Assembly: GCF_001953955.1 (NCBI RefSeq)
Contig: NZ_CP019300.1
Location: 1,426,001 to 1,490,000, forward strand
Source of the DNA: Prevotella intermedia ATCC 25611 = DSM 20706
GTDB lineage: Bacteria > Bacteroidota > Bacteroidia > Bacteroidales > Bacteroidaceae
Length of the DNA: 64,000 nt
Direction of reading: 5' to 3'
Of the stretch, positions 16,695-27,057 are shown one piece after another. The translations under genes were made by a program, and so were the position numbers. Positions within the stretch are counted from its first letter, which is position 1. Each line of letters starts with the position of its first letter. The notes beneath the pieces are model-generated. The model was not told the origin of the DNA and did no database searches. It saw nothing but the letters and a program-made list of their open reading frames with translations.

Positions 16695-19556
16695 CTACAA
16701 ATTATTTGTAGATAATTTCTCTGCAAGGTATTTTCCCGTTAAGCTATCCTTGTTGTTGGCTATCTCTTCAGGGGTGCCAAATGCAACGAGTTTGCCACCA
16801 TTATCGCCTCCATCAGGTCCAATGTCGAGAATGTAGTCTGCACACTTTATTACATCAAGGTTGTGTTCAATAACAAGCACCGAATGTCCCTTTGCTATGA
16901 GCGCATCGAAAGCTTTCAGCAAGCGTTTTATATCGTGAAAATGTAAACCTGTCGTTGGCTCATCGAAGATGAACAGCGACGGTTCTTGCCGTTCCTTTCC
17001 TATAAAATAAGCAAGTTTTACACGTTGGTTTTCACCGCCCGAAAGTGTAGAAGAACTTTGCCCTAACTTAATATAGCCCAACCCTACATCTTCCAATGGC
17101 TGCAAACGAGTAACGATTGTTTTCTGCTTATTAGCGGTAAAGAACTGTATTGCTTCGGAAACCGTCATATCCAACACGTCGTTAATGTTCTTCCCAGCAA
17201 AGGTAACGTCAAGGATTTCTCGCTTAAAGCGTTTGCCATGGCATTCTTCACATTCCAAAACCAAGTCTGCCATAAACTGCATTTCGATGGTTATTACCCC
17301 TGCGCCTTTACATTCTTCGCACCGTCCACCATCTGCATTGAACGAGAAGAACTGGGGTGTATAGCCCATTTGCTTTGAAAGTTGCTGCTCTGAAAACAGC
17401 TTTCTGATTTCGTCGTATGCCTTCACATAAGTTGCAGGATTGGAGCGCGAACTCTTTCCAATCGGGTTTTGGTCTACAAATTCCACGTGCGCTATCTGCT
17501 CCAAATCGCCTGTAAGCGAAGCATATTCACCGGGCAAATCGGTTACTTCATCAAGGCGACGCTTCAATGCTGGATAGAATGTTCCCTTTATAAGCGACGA
17601 CTTTCCGCTTCCACTGACGCCTGTTACAACTGTAAAGACGTTGAGCGGTATTTTGGCATCTAACCCTTTCAGGTTGTTCATTCGGCAACCTTTTATTTCA
17701 ACAGAAAGATTCCAAGGGCGACGACTCTGCGGCACTTCAATGGTTTCTGCAGCGGTAAGATACTTTATTGTGTACGAATCGGCGTGAGCTTTCAACAAGC
17801 CTGCTTTGTTTGCATCGTTGATTTCAGGCACAACACCATTATATACTATATGCCCACCCAATCGTCCTGCATCTGGACCGACGTCAATAAGATAGTCTGC
17901 CGAGCGTATTATCTCTTCGTCGTGTTCCACCACAATTACAGTATTTCCGATGGCTTGCAACTCTTTCAAGACGTGGATAAGACGGTCGGTGTCGCGACTA
18001 TGCAGCCCGATACTTGGTTCGTCCAAGATGTAAAGCGAACCTACCAACGACGAACCTAACGATGTTGTAAGATTGATGCGCTGACTTTCGCCACCACTGA
18101 GACTGTTTGATTGGCGATTCAGTGTAAGATAGCCAAGTCCGACATCTACAAGGAACTGAATACGGTTGGTTATTTCCAACATCAACCGTTTACTAATGTT
18201 TCTCTCTTGCTCCGTCAGCTCTATATTATCGAACCATTCCTTCAGGTTTATAATTGGCATTTCCACCAAATCGGTAATAGCTTTTCCAGCTATTTTCACC
18301 CAAGTCGCTTCCTTTTTCAATCGCCGTCCGTGGCAATCGGGGCAGATAGTCTTGCCTCTATATCGGCTCAAGAGGACACGATACTGTATCTTATATTGAT
18401 TGTCTTTTACCATTTGGAAGAAGGAATCTATGCAAATACGGTCGGAAAGCGAATTGACGGCTTCGCTTGGCAGTCCATGCCACAGTTGGTCTTTCTCTGT
18501 TTGAGACAATTCAAAATAGGGTTTGAAGATAGGGAAATTATCCTTTGCTGCCCTTCGACAGAACTCATCGTTCCATACTTTCATCTTCTCGCCATGCCAA
18601 CATTGCACACAACCCTCGTAAACAGAAAGCGAACTGTTAGATATTACCAAACGTTCGTCGATGCCCATAATACGTCCAAAGCCTTCGCAAGTAGGACAAG
18701 CTCCCAGCGGCGAATTGAACGAAAACATATTGTCGTTAGGGTCTTCAAACTTAATACCGTCAGCCTCAAAGCGCGTAGAAAAGTCGTAAGAGAGTTTAGA
18801 TGGGAAGAACATCAGCCTCAACATACCATCACCTTCAAAGAAAGCAGTTTCGCAAGAGTCAGTAAGGCGCGAGATTGCTTCCTTGCTATCATCAACCGAG
18901 AGACGGTCGATAACAAGATAAATACTTTCTACCCCTTCTATGTCCTTCTCGTCGTGCGCTTCTATCCAATCTTCAATGCGCACAATCTCGCCATCTACAT
19001 AAATGCGCGCATAGCCTTCCTGTACTTCCATCTCAAGCTGCGCCGTAATACTCCTACCCTCACGAACGTGCAAAGGGGCAAGAATACAGAACTTTGTACC
19101 AGCAGAATAGCTTTGCACTTTCTGTATAACATCTTCCACGGTGTGTCGTTTCACCTCTTCTCCCGTTGCAGGATTAATGGTTCTGCCTATTCGTGCATAA
19201 AGCAATCGCAGATATTCGTATATCTCCGTAGAGGTACCAACCGTAGAACGAGGATTTCGTGATATAACCTTTTGTTCTATTGCAATGGCAGGTGGAAGTC
19301 CTTTTATAAAGTCTACTTCGGGCTTTGCCATTCTGCCTAAGAACTGACGGGCGTATGCCGACAAGCTCTCAACATATCTGCGCTGCCCTTCCGCATAAAG
19401 CGTATCGAAAGCCAACGATGACTTACCAGAACCTGAAACACCAGCTATAATGACGAACTTTCCACGTGGAATCTTCACGTTTACATTCGCCAAGTTGTTT
19501 ACTCTGGCACCTTTTACTTCTATATAACCGTCTTCTTGTTTATTCTTTTTATCCAT
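16695..19556 (-). CDS. uvrA: Excinuclease ABC subunit A
   Basis: The 953-residue UvrA starts at ATG 19556 (MDKKNKQEDGYIEVKGARVN). It carries two ABC ATPase halves: Walker A GVSGSGKSS at 39-47 and again in the C-terminal half (VVTGVSGSGKSSL), and signature LSGGESQR / LSGGENQR. Zinc fingers include CPTCEGFG and CEECKGAG ... CEECHGKRF. It recognises DNA lesions in nucleotide excision repair. A longer frame upstream is rejected because it overlaps the divergent promoter region (TATTTTTG at 19595-19588 is its own candidate -7 box). Confidence 0.97.
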   Translation of the reverse strand: MDKKNKQEDGYIEVKGARVNNLANVNVKIPRGKFVIIAGVSGSGKSSLAFDTLYAEGQRRYVESLSAYARQFLGRMAKPEVDFIKGLPPAIAIEQKVISRNPRSTVGTSTEIYEYLRLLYARIGRTINPATGEEVKRHTVEDVIQKVQSYSAGTKFCILAPLHVREGRSITAQLEMEVQEGYARIYVDGEIVRIEDWIEAHDEKDIEGVESIYLVIDRLSVDDSKEAISRLTDSCETAFFEGDGMLRLMFFPSKLSYDFSTRFEADGIKFEDPNDNMFSFNSPLGACPTCEGFGRIMGIDERLVISNSSLSVYEGCVQCWHGEKMKVWNDEFCRRAAKDNFPIFKPYFELSQTEKDQLWHGLPSEAVNSLSDRICIDSFFQMVKDNQYKIQYRVLLSRYRGKTICPDCHGRRLKKEATWVKIAGKAITDLVEMPIINLKEWFDNIELTEQERNISKRLMLEITNRIQFLVDVGLGYLTLNRQSNSLSGGESQRINLTTSLGSSLVGSLYILDEPSIGLHSRDTDRLIHVLKELQAIGNTVIVVEHDEEIIRSADYLIDVGPDAGRLGGHIVYNGVVPEINDANKAGLLKAHADSYTIKYLTAAETIEVPQSRRPWNLSVEIKGCRMNNLKGLDAKIPLNVFTVVTGVSGSGKSSLIKGTFYPALKRRLDEVTDLPGEYASLTGDLEQIAHVEFVDQNPIGKSSRSNPATYVKAYDEIRKLFSEQQLSKQMGYTPQFFSFNADGGRCEECKGAGVITIEMQFMADLVLECEECHGKRFKREILDVTFAGKNINDVLDMTVSEAIQFFTANKQKTIVTRLQPLEDVGLGYIKLGQSSSTLSGGENQRVKLAYFIGKERQEPSLFIFDEPTTGLHFHDIKRLLKAFDALIAKGHSVLVIEHNLDVIKCADYILDIGPDGGDNGGKLVAFGTPEEIANNKDSLTGKYLAEKLSTNNL

Positions 19557-19604
19557 CTGCTTGGGTAAGTCTATCTTTTTTGCCGTACAAAAATACAAAA
19601 AACT

Positions 19605-19636
19605 TTTGGTATCTTCCTTAAAATCTCGTATATTTG
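19605..19636 (+). promoter_or_regulatory. Promoter of the WG-repeat-like gene
   Basis: TTTG (19605-19608), exactly 20 nt, TATATTTG (19629-19636). The transcript would start near 19643, about 98 nt before the ATG. Confidence 0.75.
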
Positions 19637-19740
19637 CACTATGTTGATTCCGAAATAAAATAACTGCGGTTATATATAATAAGGAATAAAGAGAGAACAA
19701 ACGCAATGTCTGACTTACATAATGATAAGGAGAAATAGAT

Positions 19741-20406
19741 ATGAAAAAGCAGAATAACATCATACACAACTTTGCTGACCCTGTTGAAGAACGACAGATT
19801 AGACATTTCGCTTGCAAGGAAATGGGCAGACAAATACACCGTTACATTAAAGGTATGCGCGGTTCGAAAGCGCAAATGTTGCGTTTTGAAGATTCGTTGG
19901 AGAACCTCTCGTTAGAAGAAAGAGAAAAAGCCATAGCACTTTACTTGGATTTAAACCGCAAAGCACTGAAGGGACTTGACATGAAAATGGTGCTGGTGCG
20001 TTCGGTTGCCAATTACTCCGATACTTTTGAATACCTTGTTACATTGGTGAACGATAAGCGCAAGATGGTAAACTATCTGAACTTATTGAAAGAAACATAC
20101 ATTCAATACCACCAAGTAATCGAAAAAGACGGCAAGTTCGGTATCGTAGATTATCAAGGAAACACCATACTAAGTCCGAAATACGAGTTTGTCCGCACGT
20201 GCTACGTATACGTAGACGACTTGCGTACAATGCCGATTATAGCACAGTTAGACGGAAAACTGGGACTGGTATTACCTGACGGAAAAGAAACATTGGTTAC
20301 ACCTTTCAAATACGACCGCATTTCGCTCAGAGAAGAACCACCTTACTTTGAAGCCGAATACGACGGCAAGAAAATACTCTTAACAACAGATGGTGTAGAG
20401 AAATAA
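19741..20406 (+). CDS. WG-repeat-like protein of unknown function
   Basis: The 221-residue protein has no signal peptide. Residues 1-115 are helical and charged. From about 120 two degenerate WG-type repeats appear (KDGKFGIVDYQGNTILSPKY and LDGKLGLVLPDGKETLVTPF), a beta-rich module found in many Bacteroidetes proteins of unknown role. It is divergent from uvrA, with its own promoter and a strong terminator, so it is probably monocistronic. Confidence 0.7.
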   Translation: MKKQNNIIHNFADPVEERQIRHFACKEMGRQIHRYIKGMRGSKAQMLRFEDSLENLSLEEREKAIALYLDLNRKALKGLDMKMVLVRSVANYSDTFEYLVTLVNDKRKMVNYLNLLKETYIQYHQVIEKDGKFGIVDYQGNTILSPKYEFVRTCYVYVDDLRTMPIIAQLDGKLGLVLPDGKETLVTPFKYDRISLREEPPYFEAEYDGKKILLTTDGVEK

Positions 20407-20408
20407 CA

Positions 20409-20458
20409 AAAGCAAGCACATCAAGAACCGAGAAGTTCAAGATGTGCTTGCTTTTTTA
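20409..20458 (+). terminator. Rho-independent terminator
   Basis: AGCAAGCACATC (20411-20422) pairs perfectly with GATGTGCTTGCT (20441-20452), followed by a T run. It ends the WG-repeat-like gene. Confidence 0.85.
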
Positions 20459-20607
20459 TAATAGCATTTTAAAGTAATTCAATACCTATTGATACTTTAT
20501 GCTGAAAAGCATACAGTTTCACTTTTCCAAGTAGAAAGCACTCTTTAGCTCCCTACACCGTAAGCCCTCCATTCCTCATTTCAGAAACGGAAAACGAACT
20601 ATAAAGC

Positions 20608-20796
20608 TGTAAATATTTTTCACAACAATAAGTATTACGTAATCTCCTCGTTATCAATGCATTGCAAAACCTATTGTTTTGTGTTCCAAAAGCGGCTGTT
20701 TTGCACGGCAAAAGCGTAGGTTTTGCGTTGCAAAAGAGCCGCTTTCGCAATGCCAAAGCGCAGTTATCACTTTTTAAGGGAATTATCTTTACAAAA
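20608..20796 (-). repeat. Modular palindromic intergenic repeat, copy 4
   Basis: Reverse orientation with the canonical word order (GCGGC, CCTACG, GCCGC). The preceding 40 bp also resembles the sequence before copy 7, so the element may extend beyond the marked ends. Confidence 0.85.
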
Positions 20797-21052
20797 CAAA
20801 GGCGATTCTATGCGTAAATCAAAGTTGCATCGTAGGGGGTGCGATTCTTTGTGGCATCATATCCAAAATCATTTTTCTTAGGTGTTAGGAACGTGATGAA
20901 TCAGGCCTTTACAGATGCTATCTACTCTTTTCTATGCCGTTTAGCAACTGCCGTAAGCAGCTAAGAAGAAAGTTGTTTCACCTATAAAATCCTATTAAAA
21001 CGATAGATGTATTTAAACGTATGGTACTTTTGAGAGGTTTAAACAAAAAAAG

Positions 21053-21091
21053 AAGACTTGCAACCGCATATTTTCAGCGATTGCAAGTCTT
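21053..21091 (+). terminator. Strong hairpin, possible terminator of an unseen transcript
   Basis: AAGACTTGCAACCGC (21053-21067) pairs with GCGATTGCAAGTCTT (21077-21091) with one mismatch, followed by TTATATTT. No gene precedes it in 20797-21052, so it may end an RNA or be a leftover. TACTTTTG at 21025-21032 is a weak -7 candidate. Confidence 0.5.
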
Positions 21092-21132
21092 TTATATTTC
21101 ACCAAAAGATTTCAGCAAATATCAATTAAAAA

Positions 21133-21365
21133 TATTGCTGTCCGGTAAAAATAAACTGAAAGCTCTGTATCTCTTTGTCCATCGGTATTGCAGCCGTTTT
21201 ACTCATCCAGGGGCTTGGTTTTCAGTTTCAAACTGTAAGCATTATAAAATGCACTTATTTTGACAAGAAAAGACCTATAATAACCGATAATTCTAAGAAA
21301 TAATAAGTTTAAGTCTATTTTTACTAACACAGATAGCTCCAAAAAAGTTTTACCGGACAGCAATA
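21133..21365. mobile_element. MITE with 18-bp inverted ends and 9-bp target duplication
   Basis: TATTGCTGTCCGGTAAAA (21133-21150) is the exact inverse of 21348-21365. The 9-bp AATTAAAAA directly flanks both ends (21124-21132 and 21366-21374). The 233-bp interior has no transposase. It inserted right at the stop codon of the serine palmitoyltransferase gene. A related single end lies at 53811-53828. Confidence 0.85.
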
Positions 21366-21374
21366 AATTAAAAA

Positions 21375-22565
21375 CTATTTGATAATGCCTTGTTCCTGGA
21401 ATATCTTCTTTAGAATTTCCACACCACGTTCAACCTGTTCTTTTGTATGTGTTGCCATAAGCGCAAATCTTACGAGTGTATCTTGCGGAGCGCAGGCTGG
21501 TGGAATAACAGGATTGATGAATACACCTGCATCGTAAGCCATTTTGGTAACGATAAATGTTTTATGAATATCGCGCACATAAAGTGGGATTATCGGACTT
21601 GCGGTATCACCAATCTCAAAACCTTCTTCACGGAAACGCTGCAAAGCATAGTTTGTAACTTCCCATAAGCGTTCTTGGCGTTCGGGTTCTGCTTGCATAA
21701 TGTGCAATGCTTCCAATGCGGCAGCTGTAGCAGAAGGTGTGTTACTTGCAGAGAAGATATAAGTTCGGCACGTGTGGCGTAGGAAGTTGATGGTATCCTT
21801 GTCGCCTGCGATGAAACCACCAATAGAAGCAAGACTCTTTGAGAAAGTTCCCATAATAAGGTCTACATCATCGGTCAAGCCGAAATGGTCGCAAACTCCT
21901 CTACCCTGCTTGCCGAAAACACCCAATCCATGAGCCTCGTCTACCATGACAGAGCAATTATACTTATGCTTCAACCTTACTATTTCTGGAAGATTTGCAA
22001 GGTCGCCCTCCATTGAGAAAACACCATCGACTACGATGAGCTTAATGGCTTCTTGTGGCAACTTCTGCAGTACACGCTCAAGGTCTTCCATATCGTTGTG
22101 CTTGTAATGAAGCTGTGTGGCAAAGCTCAAACGTCTTCCGTCTACAATACTTGCGTGGTCGCGGTCGTCGCAGATAATATAATCACCACGTCCTACCACC
22201 GATGCCAAGACACCCGAGTTTACAGAAAACCCTGTTGAGAAACAAAGAACGTCTTCTTTGTTCATATACTCTGCGAGTTCTTTCTCCAACTGTACGTGCA
22301 AATCGAGCGTTCCATTCAGAAATCGGCTACCAGCACAACCTGAACCATATTTGTCTAAGGCTTTCTTGCCTGCCTCTATAACCCTTGGGTCGTTTGGCAA
22401 ACCTGTGTAGGCATTAGAACCGAACATTAAAATATTATGTCCATCAATATCAGTAACTTCTGTGCCTTGCTTACTTGTGATTTCGCGAAAATATGGATAT
22501 ACTCCCATCTCCATAAATTTTTGCGGTTCACGGTAACTTTTGTACTTTTCTTGTAACTGTCCCAT
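21375..22565 (-). CDS. spt: Serine palmitoyltransferase (alpha-oxoamine synthase)
   Basis: The 396-residue PLP enzyme starts at ATG 22565 (MGQLQEKYKSYREPQKFM). A TATCTTTG -7 box at 22618-22611 excludes the longer TTG frame. Key residues are the PLP Lys243 in TFSKSLASIGG, DEAH at 209-212 and the DDRDHASIVDGRR segment. The sequence closely follows Bacteroides/Porphyromonas SPT rather than 2-amino-3-ketobutyrate ligase. It condenses serine with palmitoyl-CoA to 3-ketosphinganine, the first step of Bacteroidetes sphingolipid synthesis. It is divergent from a lipid-kinase gene. Confidence 0.88.
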   Translation of the reverse strand: MGQLQEKYKSYREPQKFMEMGVYPYFREITSKQGTEVTDIDGHNILMFGSNAYTGLPNDPRVIEAGKKALDKYGSGCAGSRFLNGTLDLHVQLEKELAEYMNKEDVLCFSTGFSVNSGVLASVVGRGDYIICDDRDHASIVDGRRLSFATQLHYKHNDMEDLERVLQKLPQEAIKLIVVDGVFSMEGDLANLPEIVRLKHKYNCSVMVDEAHGLGVFGKQGRGVCDHFGLTDDVDLIMGTFSKSLASIGGFIAGDKDTINFLRHTCRTYIFSASNTPSATAAALEALHIMQAEPERQERLWEVTNYALQRFREEGFEIGDTASPIIPLYVRDIHKTFIVTKMAYDAGVFINPVIPPACAPQDTLVRFALMATHTKEQVERGVEILKKIFQEQGIIK

Positions 22566-22610
22566 ATATAAATTAGGTGTAGCATAAGCTACTTTTTTTT
22601 CTTTAGGCTG

Positions 22611-22618
22611 CAAAGATA
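22611..22618 (-). promoter_or_regulatory. -7 box of serine palmitoyltransferase gene
   Basis: TATCTTTG on the minus strand, 46 nt before the ATG. No clear -33 box was found. Confidence 0.5.
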
Positions 22619-22753
22619 CAATTTTTTGTTGAAATATGGCATTAAATATTAATCGATTAACGAATTAAACTTTTTTCACTATAAAATAATGATAAGATAC
22701 TCATAAATATGTAATTTTGTTCTTTAATTCCCTTAGGAAGTAAAGAATGATAT

Positions 22754-23782
22754 ATGAAAGCGAAGATTCTATTCATAGTAAACCCTAAATCTGGAGTTGG
22801 CAGAAAGGATTCCATTCCCGAATTAATCGACAAGTATATTGATAAAGATTTATTCGATTACCAAATAGCAAACACAGAATATGCCGGCCATGCTACAGAG
22901 TTGGCACAACAGGCAGCACAAGATAAAATCGACATTGTGGCAGCCATAGGGGGCGACGGAACCGTAAACGAAGTGGGCAAAGCACTCGTTAATACGGATA
23001 CGGCTATTGCCATCATACCTACTGGGTCGGGCAATGGTTTGGCACGACATCTGGCTATTCCTGTTAATGTGAAGAAAAGCCTTCAGATATTAAACTTAGC
23101 GTGTATTCACGAATTGGACTATGGTATGATTAACGACATACCATTCTTCTGTACCTGCGGAATGGGATTCGATGCTTTCATATCAATGAAGTTTGCAAAG
23201 GCGGGCAAGCGTGGTCTTATTACATACGTTCAGAAAGTATTGGAAGAAGGATTAAAATACGAGCCGCAGACATACGATATTGAGGACAACGAAGGAATAC
23301 ACCATTATAAAGCATTTCTTATATCGGTTGCCAATGCCTCGCAATATGGCAACAATGCCTACATAGCCCCACAAGCTTCTATGAGCGACGGATTGTTGGA
23401 TATTATCATTATGGAACCTTTCGACATACTCGAAGCACCGCAGGTAGCGATAGAAATGTTCAACAAAACGCTCGACAAGAATTCAAAGATAAAAACATTC
23501 AGAGCAAAACACATACACATTCACAGAAAGGAAGAAGGGGTAATTCATTTCGACGGCGACCCTATTATGGCTGGAACCGATGTTGATATTAAACTTGTAC
23601 GCAAGGGTATCAAGGTTGTTGTAAACCCCAACAAACATAAAAAGCAACAACAACCCAATATGATACAGACATCATTTTCACAGCTATTCTCGAACATCGA
23701 CCTGATACGCAGCAATATCAACAAACAAAGCAGAAAAGTTCAGGCGTTAAATAAAACCATTCTGAGAAAACTTAATATTTAA
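22754..23782 (+). CDS. Diacylglycerol/sphingoid-type lipid kinase
   Basis: The 342-residue DAGK-catalytic-domain protein has GGDGT at 66-70, PTGSGNGLARHL at 89-100 and the C-terminal FDGDP. Family members (YegS, DgkB, BmrU, eukaryotic sphingosine kinases) phosphorylate lipids at the membrane face. Residues after about 300 form a basic, Gln-rich helical extension not required by the fold. It is divergent from serine palmitoyltransferase, so a sphingoid base or ceramide is a candidate substrate, though diacylglycerol is equally possible. TAATTTTG at 22712-22719 is the likely -7 box. Confidence 0.85.
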   Translation: MKAKILFIVNPKSGVGRKDSIPELIDKYIDKDLFDYQIANTEYAGHATELAQQAAQDKIDIVAAIGGDGTVNEVGKALVNTDTAIAIIPTGSGNGLARHLAIPVNVKKSLQILNLACIHELDYGMINDIPFFCTCGMGFDAFISMKFAKAGKRGLITYVQKVLEEGLKYEPQTYDIEDNEGIHHYKAFLISVANASQYGNNAYIAPQASMSDGLLDIIIMEPFDILEAPQVAIEMFNKTLDKNSKIKTFRAKHIHIHRKEEGVIHFDGDPIMAGTDVDIKLVRKGIKVVVNPNKHKKQQQPNMIQTSFSQLFSNIDLIRSNINKQSRKVQALNKTILRKLNI

Positions 23783-24475
23783 ATGGGCTTTACTTTCAGG
23801 CAGTTCCATATCGAACAAGACAAGTGTGCCATGAAAGTTGGCACCGATGGAGTTTTATTAGGAAGCTGGGCAAAAGGCGGTAAACGTATTCTTGACATAG
23901 GCGCAGGAACGGGACTGATAGCTTTAATGATGGCGCAGCGGTTTCCCGATGCCAACATTGATGCCATTGAAATAGACGAAAACGCTGTTATACAGGCAAC
24001 AGAAAATGTATTGCGCTCACCCTTTGCCAAACAAATAGTGGTGAAACATTGTTCGCTACAAACGTATTCAGAAACCAAAGAAAAATACGATTCCATCATT
24101 TGCAATCCCCCCTATTTCGTTGATTCATTGAAAAGCAACGATAATAACAGAACTGTTGCTCGGCACACAGATGCGTTACCTTTTAATGATTTGATAAAGT
24201 GTGCATATCAATTGCTCACACCCGATGGGCATTTTTCATTAGTACTTCCTGTTGAATCGTATCGTATTTTAGAACCTGAAGCCATTCTAAATGGCTTTTC
24301 AGTTATAAAGAAAGTACTTGTAAAAACCACTCCTTCCAAACAACCGAAGCGCATTTTAGTAGAATTAGGCAAAGTCCCAGACAAATATTTTTCAACAACA
24401 GAATACTTGCAAGACGGTGCAGGAAACAAGTCGGAATGGTACAAAGAAATAACAAAAGAGTTTTATCTTAAATAG
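23783..24475 (+). CDS. trmN6: tRNA1(Val) (adenine37-N6)-methyltransferase
   Basis: The 230-residue class I SAM methyltransferase has the SAM loop LDIGAGTG at 37-44, an acidic IEIDENA and the N6-adenine motif NPPYF at 108-112. The N-terminal FRQFHIEQDKCAMKVGTDGVLLGSW is typical of YfiC/TrmN6. It methylates A37 of tRNA-Val. Its ATG follows the kinase stop directly (TAA-ATG), implying co-translation. Confidence 0.9.
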   Translation: MGFTFRQFHIEQDKCAMKVGTDGVLLGSWAKGGKRILDIGAGTGLIALMMAQRFPDANIDAIEIDENAVIQATENVLRSPFAKQIVVKHCSLQTYSETKEKYDSIICNPPYFVDSLKSNDNNRTVARHTDALPFNDLIKCAYQLLTPDGHFSLVLPVESYRILEPEAILNGFSVIKKVLVKTTPSKQPKRILVELGKVPDKYFSTTEYLQDGAGNKSEWYKEITKEFYLK

Positions 24476-24523
24476 CATAAATTCTATCAGTTAGGCATTA
24501 TTAAGATTAAAGATAAAAGAAAT

Positions 24524-24555
24524 ATTGCCTATCTTATTTTTATTTAGTAATTTTG
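24524..24555 (+). promoter_or_regulatory. lon promoter
   Basis: ATTG (24524-24527), 20 nt, TAATTTTG (24548-24555), 27 nt before the lon ATG. Confidence 0.6.
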
Positions 24556-24582
24556 CATGCTAAATGATTTAATGAAATCTCG

Positions 24583-27057
24583 ATGAAACAAAATAATTCG
24601 ATACAAATGTTTGCCGATTACGAAGGAGATTTACCTGACTTTGATATAAAAGTTGAAGGCGAAGTTCCAGTTTTCATAACCCGCAATCTTGTTATGTTCC
24701 CAGGCGTTCTAATGCCAGTGTTGGTGGGGCGCAAGGCAACCTTGACATTGGTGAAGTATTTAGAGAAACACCCTGGAACTGTTTTTGCGGTAATCAGCCA
24801 GAAAGATGGCAATATTGACGAACCTGAAGAAAAAGATTTATATCACACTGGTATATATGCAAGACTCGTACGCGTGTTTGATATGCCAGGGGCAATGAAT
24901 GGTGAGAACAGAACAGCTATTCTCCAAGGATTAGGTCGTTGTCAGCTTGACGAAATCACATCGGAAGTTCCATATATGGTAGGTAAAACACACGCCCTAC
25001 CTGACGAACAAGCGGACAAGAACGACAATGAATTCGTTACGGCGGTAAACGATATGAAGATAACCGCAAAAGAATACATACAAGGTAGCGATGATATTCC
25101 TGACGACTCGCAATTTGCCCTCGACAATATAACAAACTCTGTGGTTTCAGTAAATTATGTTTGTGCAAATATGCCATTCAGTGTATCGGACAAAATGCAC
25201 TTATTGGAAGAAGATTCTATAAAAGACCGCTTGTTCCGACTGATGAAGATATTGAATAGAGAAATTCAATTCCAGCATCTCCGTCAAAATATACGCTCTA
25301 AAACACGAGAAGACCTTGACGAACAGCAACGCGAATATTTCCTGCACCAACAGATAAAGAACATTCAAGAAGAGCTGGGCGATGGTGATGGTACACCTGA
25401 AAAGAAAGAGCTTATCAAAAAAGCTGCCCAAAAGAAGTGGTCGGAAGAAACAGCAAAGGTTTTCCAAAAGGAACTCGACAAACTAAATACGCTAAATCCG
25501 CAAAGTCCTGATTATAGCGTGCAGATAAACTATTTGCAAACTATGGTAAATCTTCCTTGGAACGAGTTTACCAAAGACGATTTAGACTTGAAGCGTGCCC
25601 AGAAAGTACTTGACCGCGACCATTACGGAATGGAAAAAGTAAAGGAACGTATTCTCGAATATATGGCTGTACTTAAACTAAGAGGTAGTTTGAAATCGCC
25701 TATTCTTTGCTTATATGGTCCTCCGGGAGTAGGAAAGACAAGTCTTGGAAAGAGTATAGCCGAATCTATGAAGCGCAAGTATGTCCGTATGTCATTGGGC
25801 GGTCTACACGACGAATCGGAAATACGCGGCCATCGCCGTACATATATCGGAGCTATGCCAGGGCGCATCATTAAAAATATACAAAAGGCAGGTTCGTCTA
25901 ATCCTGTATTTATTCTTGATGAAATCGACAAAGTTACGCAGAATACCATCAATGGCGACCCCGCTTCAGCCTTGTTGGAAGTTCTCGACCCTGAACAAAA
26001 CAATGCTTTCCACGACAACTATCTTGATATAGATTACGACCTCTCAAAGGTTCTGTTCTTGGCAACAGCTAACGACATTAACGCCATACCGAAGCCATTG
26101 CTCGACCGTATGGAGATAATTGAAGTTTCAGGCTATATTACAGAAGAGAAGATAGAAATAGCAAAACGCCATTTATTCCCTAAAGAACTTTCAAATACAG
26201 GTTTAGACATATCTAATCCGAAACTGAAGTTCAGCAAACCTGCTTTAGAAAAGATAATAGAAAGCTATACACGGGAAAGCGGAGTACGACAATTAGAGAA
26301 GCAAATCAACAAATCATTGCGTAAATTGGCATACAAACAGGCAGTAGACGACACATTGCCATACAATAAAATAACCCCTGTCGAATTAGAAGGCTTGCTT
26401 GGAAAGCCACCTTTCTATCGCGACATATATCAAGGAAACGACTATGCTGGAGTTGTTACGGGGCTGGCTTGGACAAGTGTCGGAGGCGAAATACTATTCA
26501 TTGAAACATCATTGTCAAAAGGAAAGGCTGGAAAGCTGACACTGACTGGTAACCTTGGCGATGTTATGAAAGAGTCTGCAATCATTGCTCTTGAATATGT
26601 TAAGGCACATATCGAGTCACTAAAGGTAGATTATCGTATCTTCGACCAATGGAACATACATATCCACGTTCCTGAAGGAGCTACTCCTAAAGACGGTCCT
26701 TCTGCCGGTATCACCATTGCAACAAGTATAGCTTCGGCATTAACACAGCGCAAAGTTAGAAAGAATACAGCTATGACAGGCGAAATAACCCTTCGTGGCA
26801 AAGTACTTCCTGTTGGTGGTATCAAAGAAAAAATACTTGCAGCTAAGCGCGCTGGCATTACCGACATTATTATGTGCAAGGAAAACCGCAAGGATATTGA
26901 GGAAATTCCAGAAAAGTATCGCAAAGGTGTAGAATTTCACTATGTGGAAAACATACAACAGGTATGGGATTTCGCATTAACAGATGAAATGGTATCCAAT
27001 CCTATTGATTTTACAATCAAGGAAGAAATAATAAAAACAACACAGAATGACATTTGA
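24583..27057 (+). CDS. lon: ATP-dependent protease La
   Basis: The 824-residue Lon has an N-terminal substrate-binding LAN domain (to about 230) and a helical linker. The AAA+ module has Walker [10 protein letters not shown] at 379-387. The serine/lysine protease domain carries S707 in DGPSAG and K748 in GGIKEK. It degrades misfolded and regulatory proteins in the cytoplasm. Its 3' end overlaps tgt by 11 nt. The own promoter is visible, but no heat-shock operator was recognised. Confidence 0.97.
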   Translation: MKQNNSIQMFADYEGDLPDFDIKVEGEVPVFITRNLVMFPGVLMPVLVGRKATLTLVKYLEKHPGTVFAVISQKDGNIDEPEEKDLYHTGIYARLVRVFDMPGAMNGENRTAILQGLGRCQLDEITSEVPYMVGKTHALPDEQADKNDNEFVTAVNDMKITAKEYIQGSDDIPDDSQFALDNITNSVVSVNYVCANMPFSVSDKMHLLEEDSIKDRLFRLMKILNREIQFQHLRQNIRSKTREDLDEQQREYFLHQQIKNIQEELGDGDGTPEKKELIKKAAQKKWSEETAKVFQKELDKLNTLNPQSPDYSVQINYLQTMVNLPWNEFTKDDLDLKRAQKVLDRDHYGMEKVKERILEYMAVLKLRGSLKSPILCLYGPPGVGKTSLGKSIAESMKRKYVRMSLGGLHDESEIRGHRRTYIGAMPGRIIKNIQKAGSSNPVFILDEIDKVTQNTINGDPASALLEVLDPEQNNAFHDNYLDIDYDLSKVLFLATANDINAIPKPLLDRMEIIEVSGYITEEKIEIAKRHLFPKELSNTGLDISNPKLKFSKPALEKIIESYTRESGVRQLEKQINKSLRKLAYKQAVDDTLPYNKITPVELEGLLGKPPFYRDIYQGNDYAGVVTGLAWTSVGGEILFIETSLSKGKAGKLTLTGNLGDVMKESAIIALEYVKAHIESLKVDYRIFDQWNIHIHVPEGATPKDGPSAGITIATSIASALTQRKVRKNTAMTGEITLRGKVLPVGGIKEKILAAKRAGITDIIMCKENRKDIEEIPEKYRKGVEFHYVENIQQVWDFALTDEMVSNPIDFTIKEEIIKTTQNDI

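Noticed and set aside
18111..19262. A 383-codon plus-strand frame inside uvrA
   Set aside because: It lies fully antisense to conserved UvrA domains, has no recognisable domain, signal or promoter, and reflects codon bias of uvrA.
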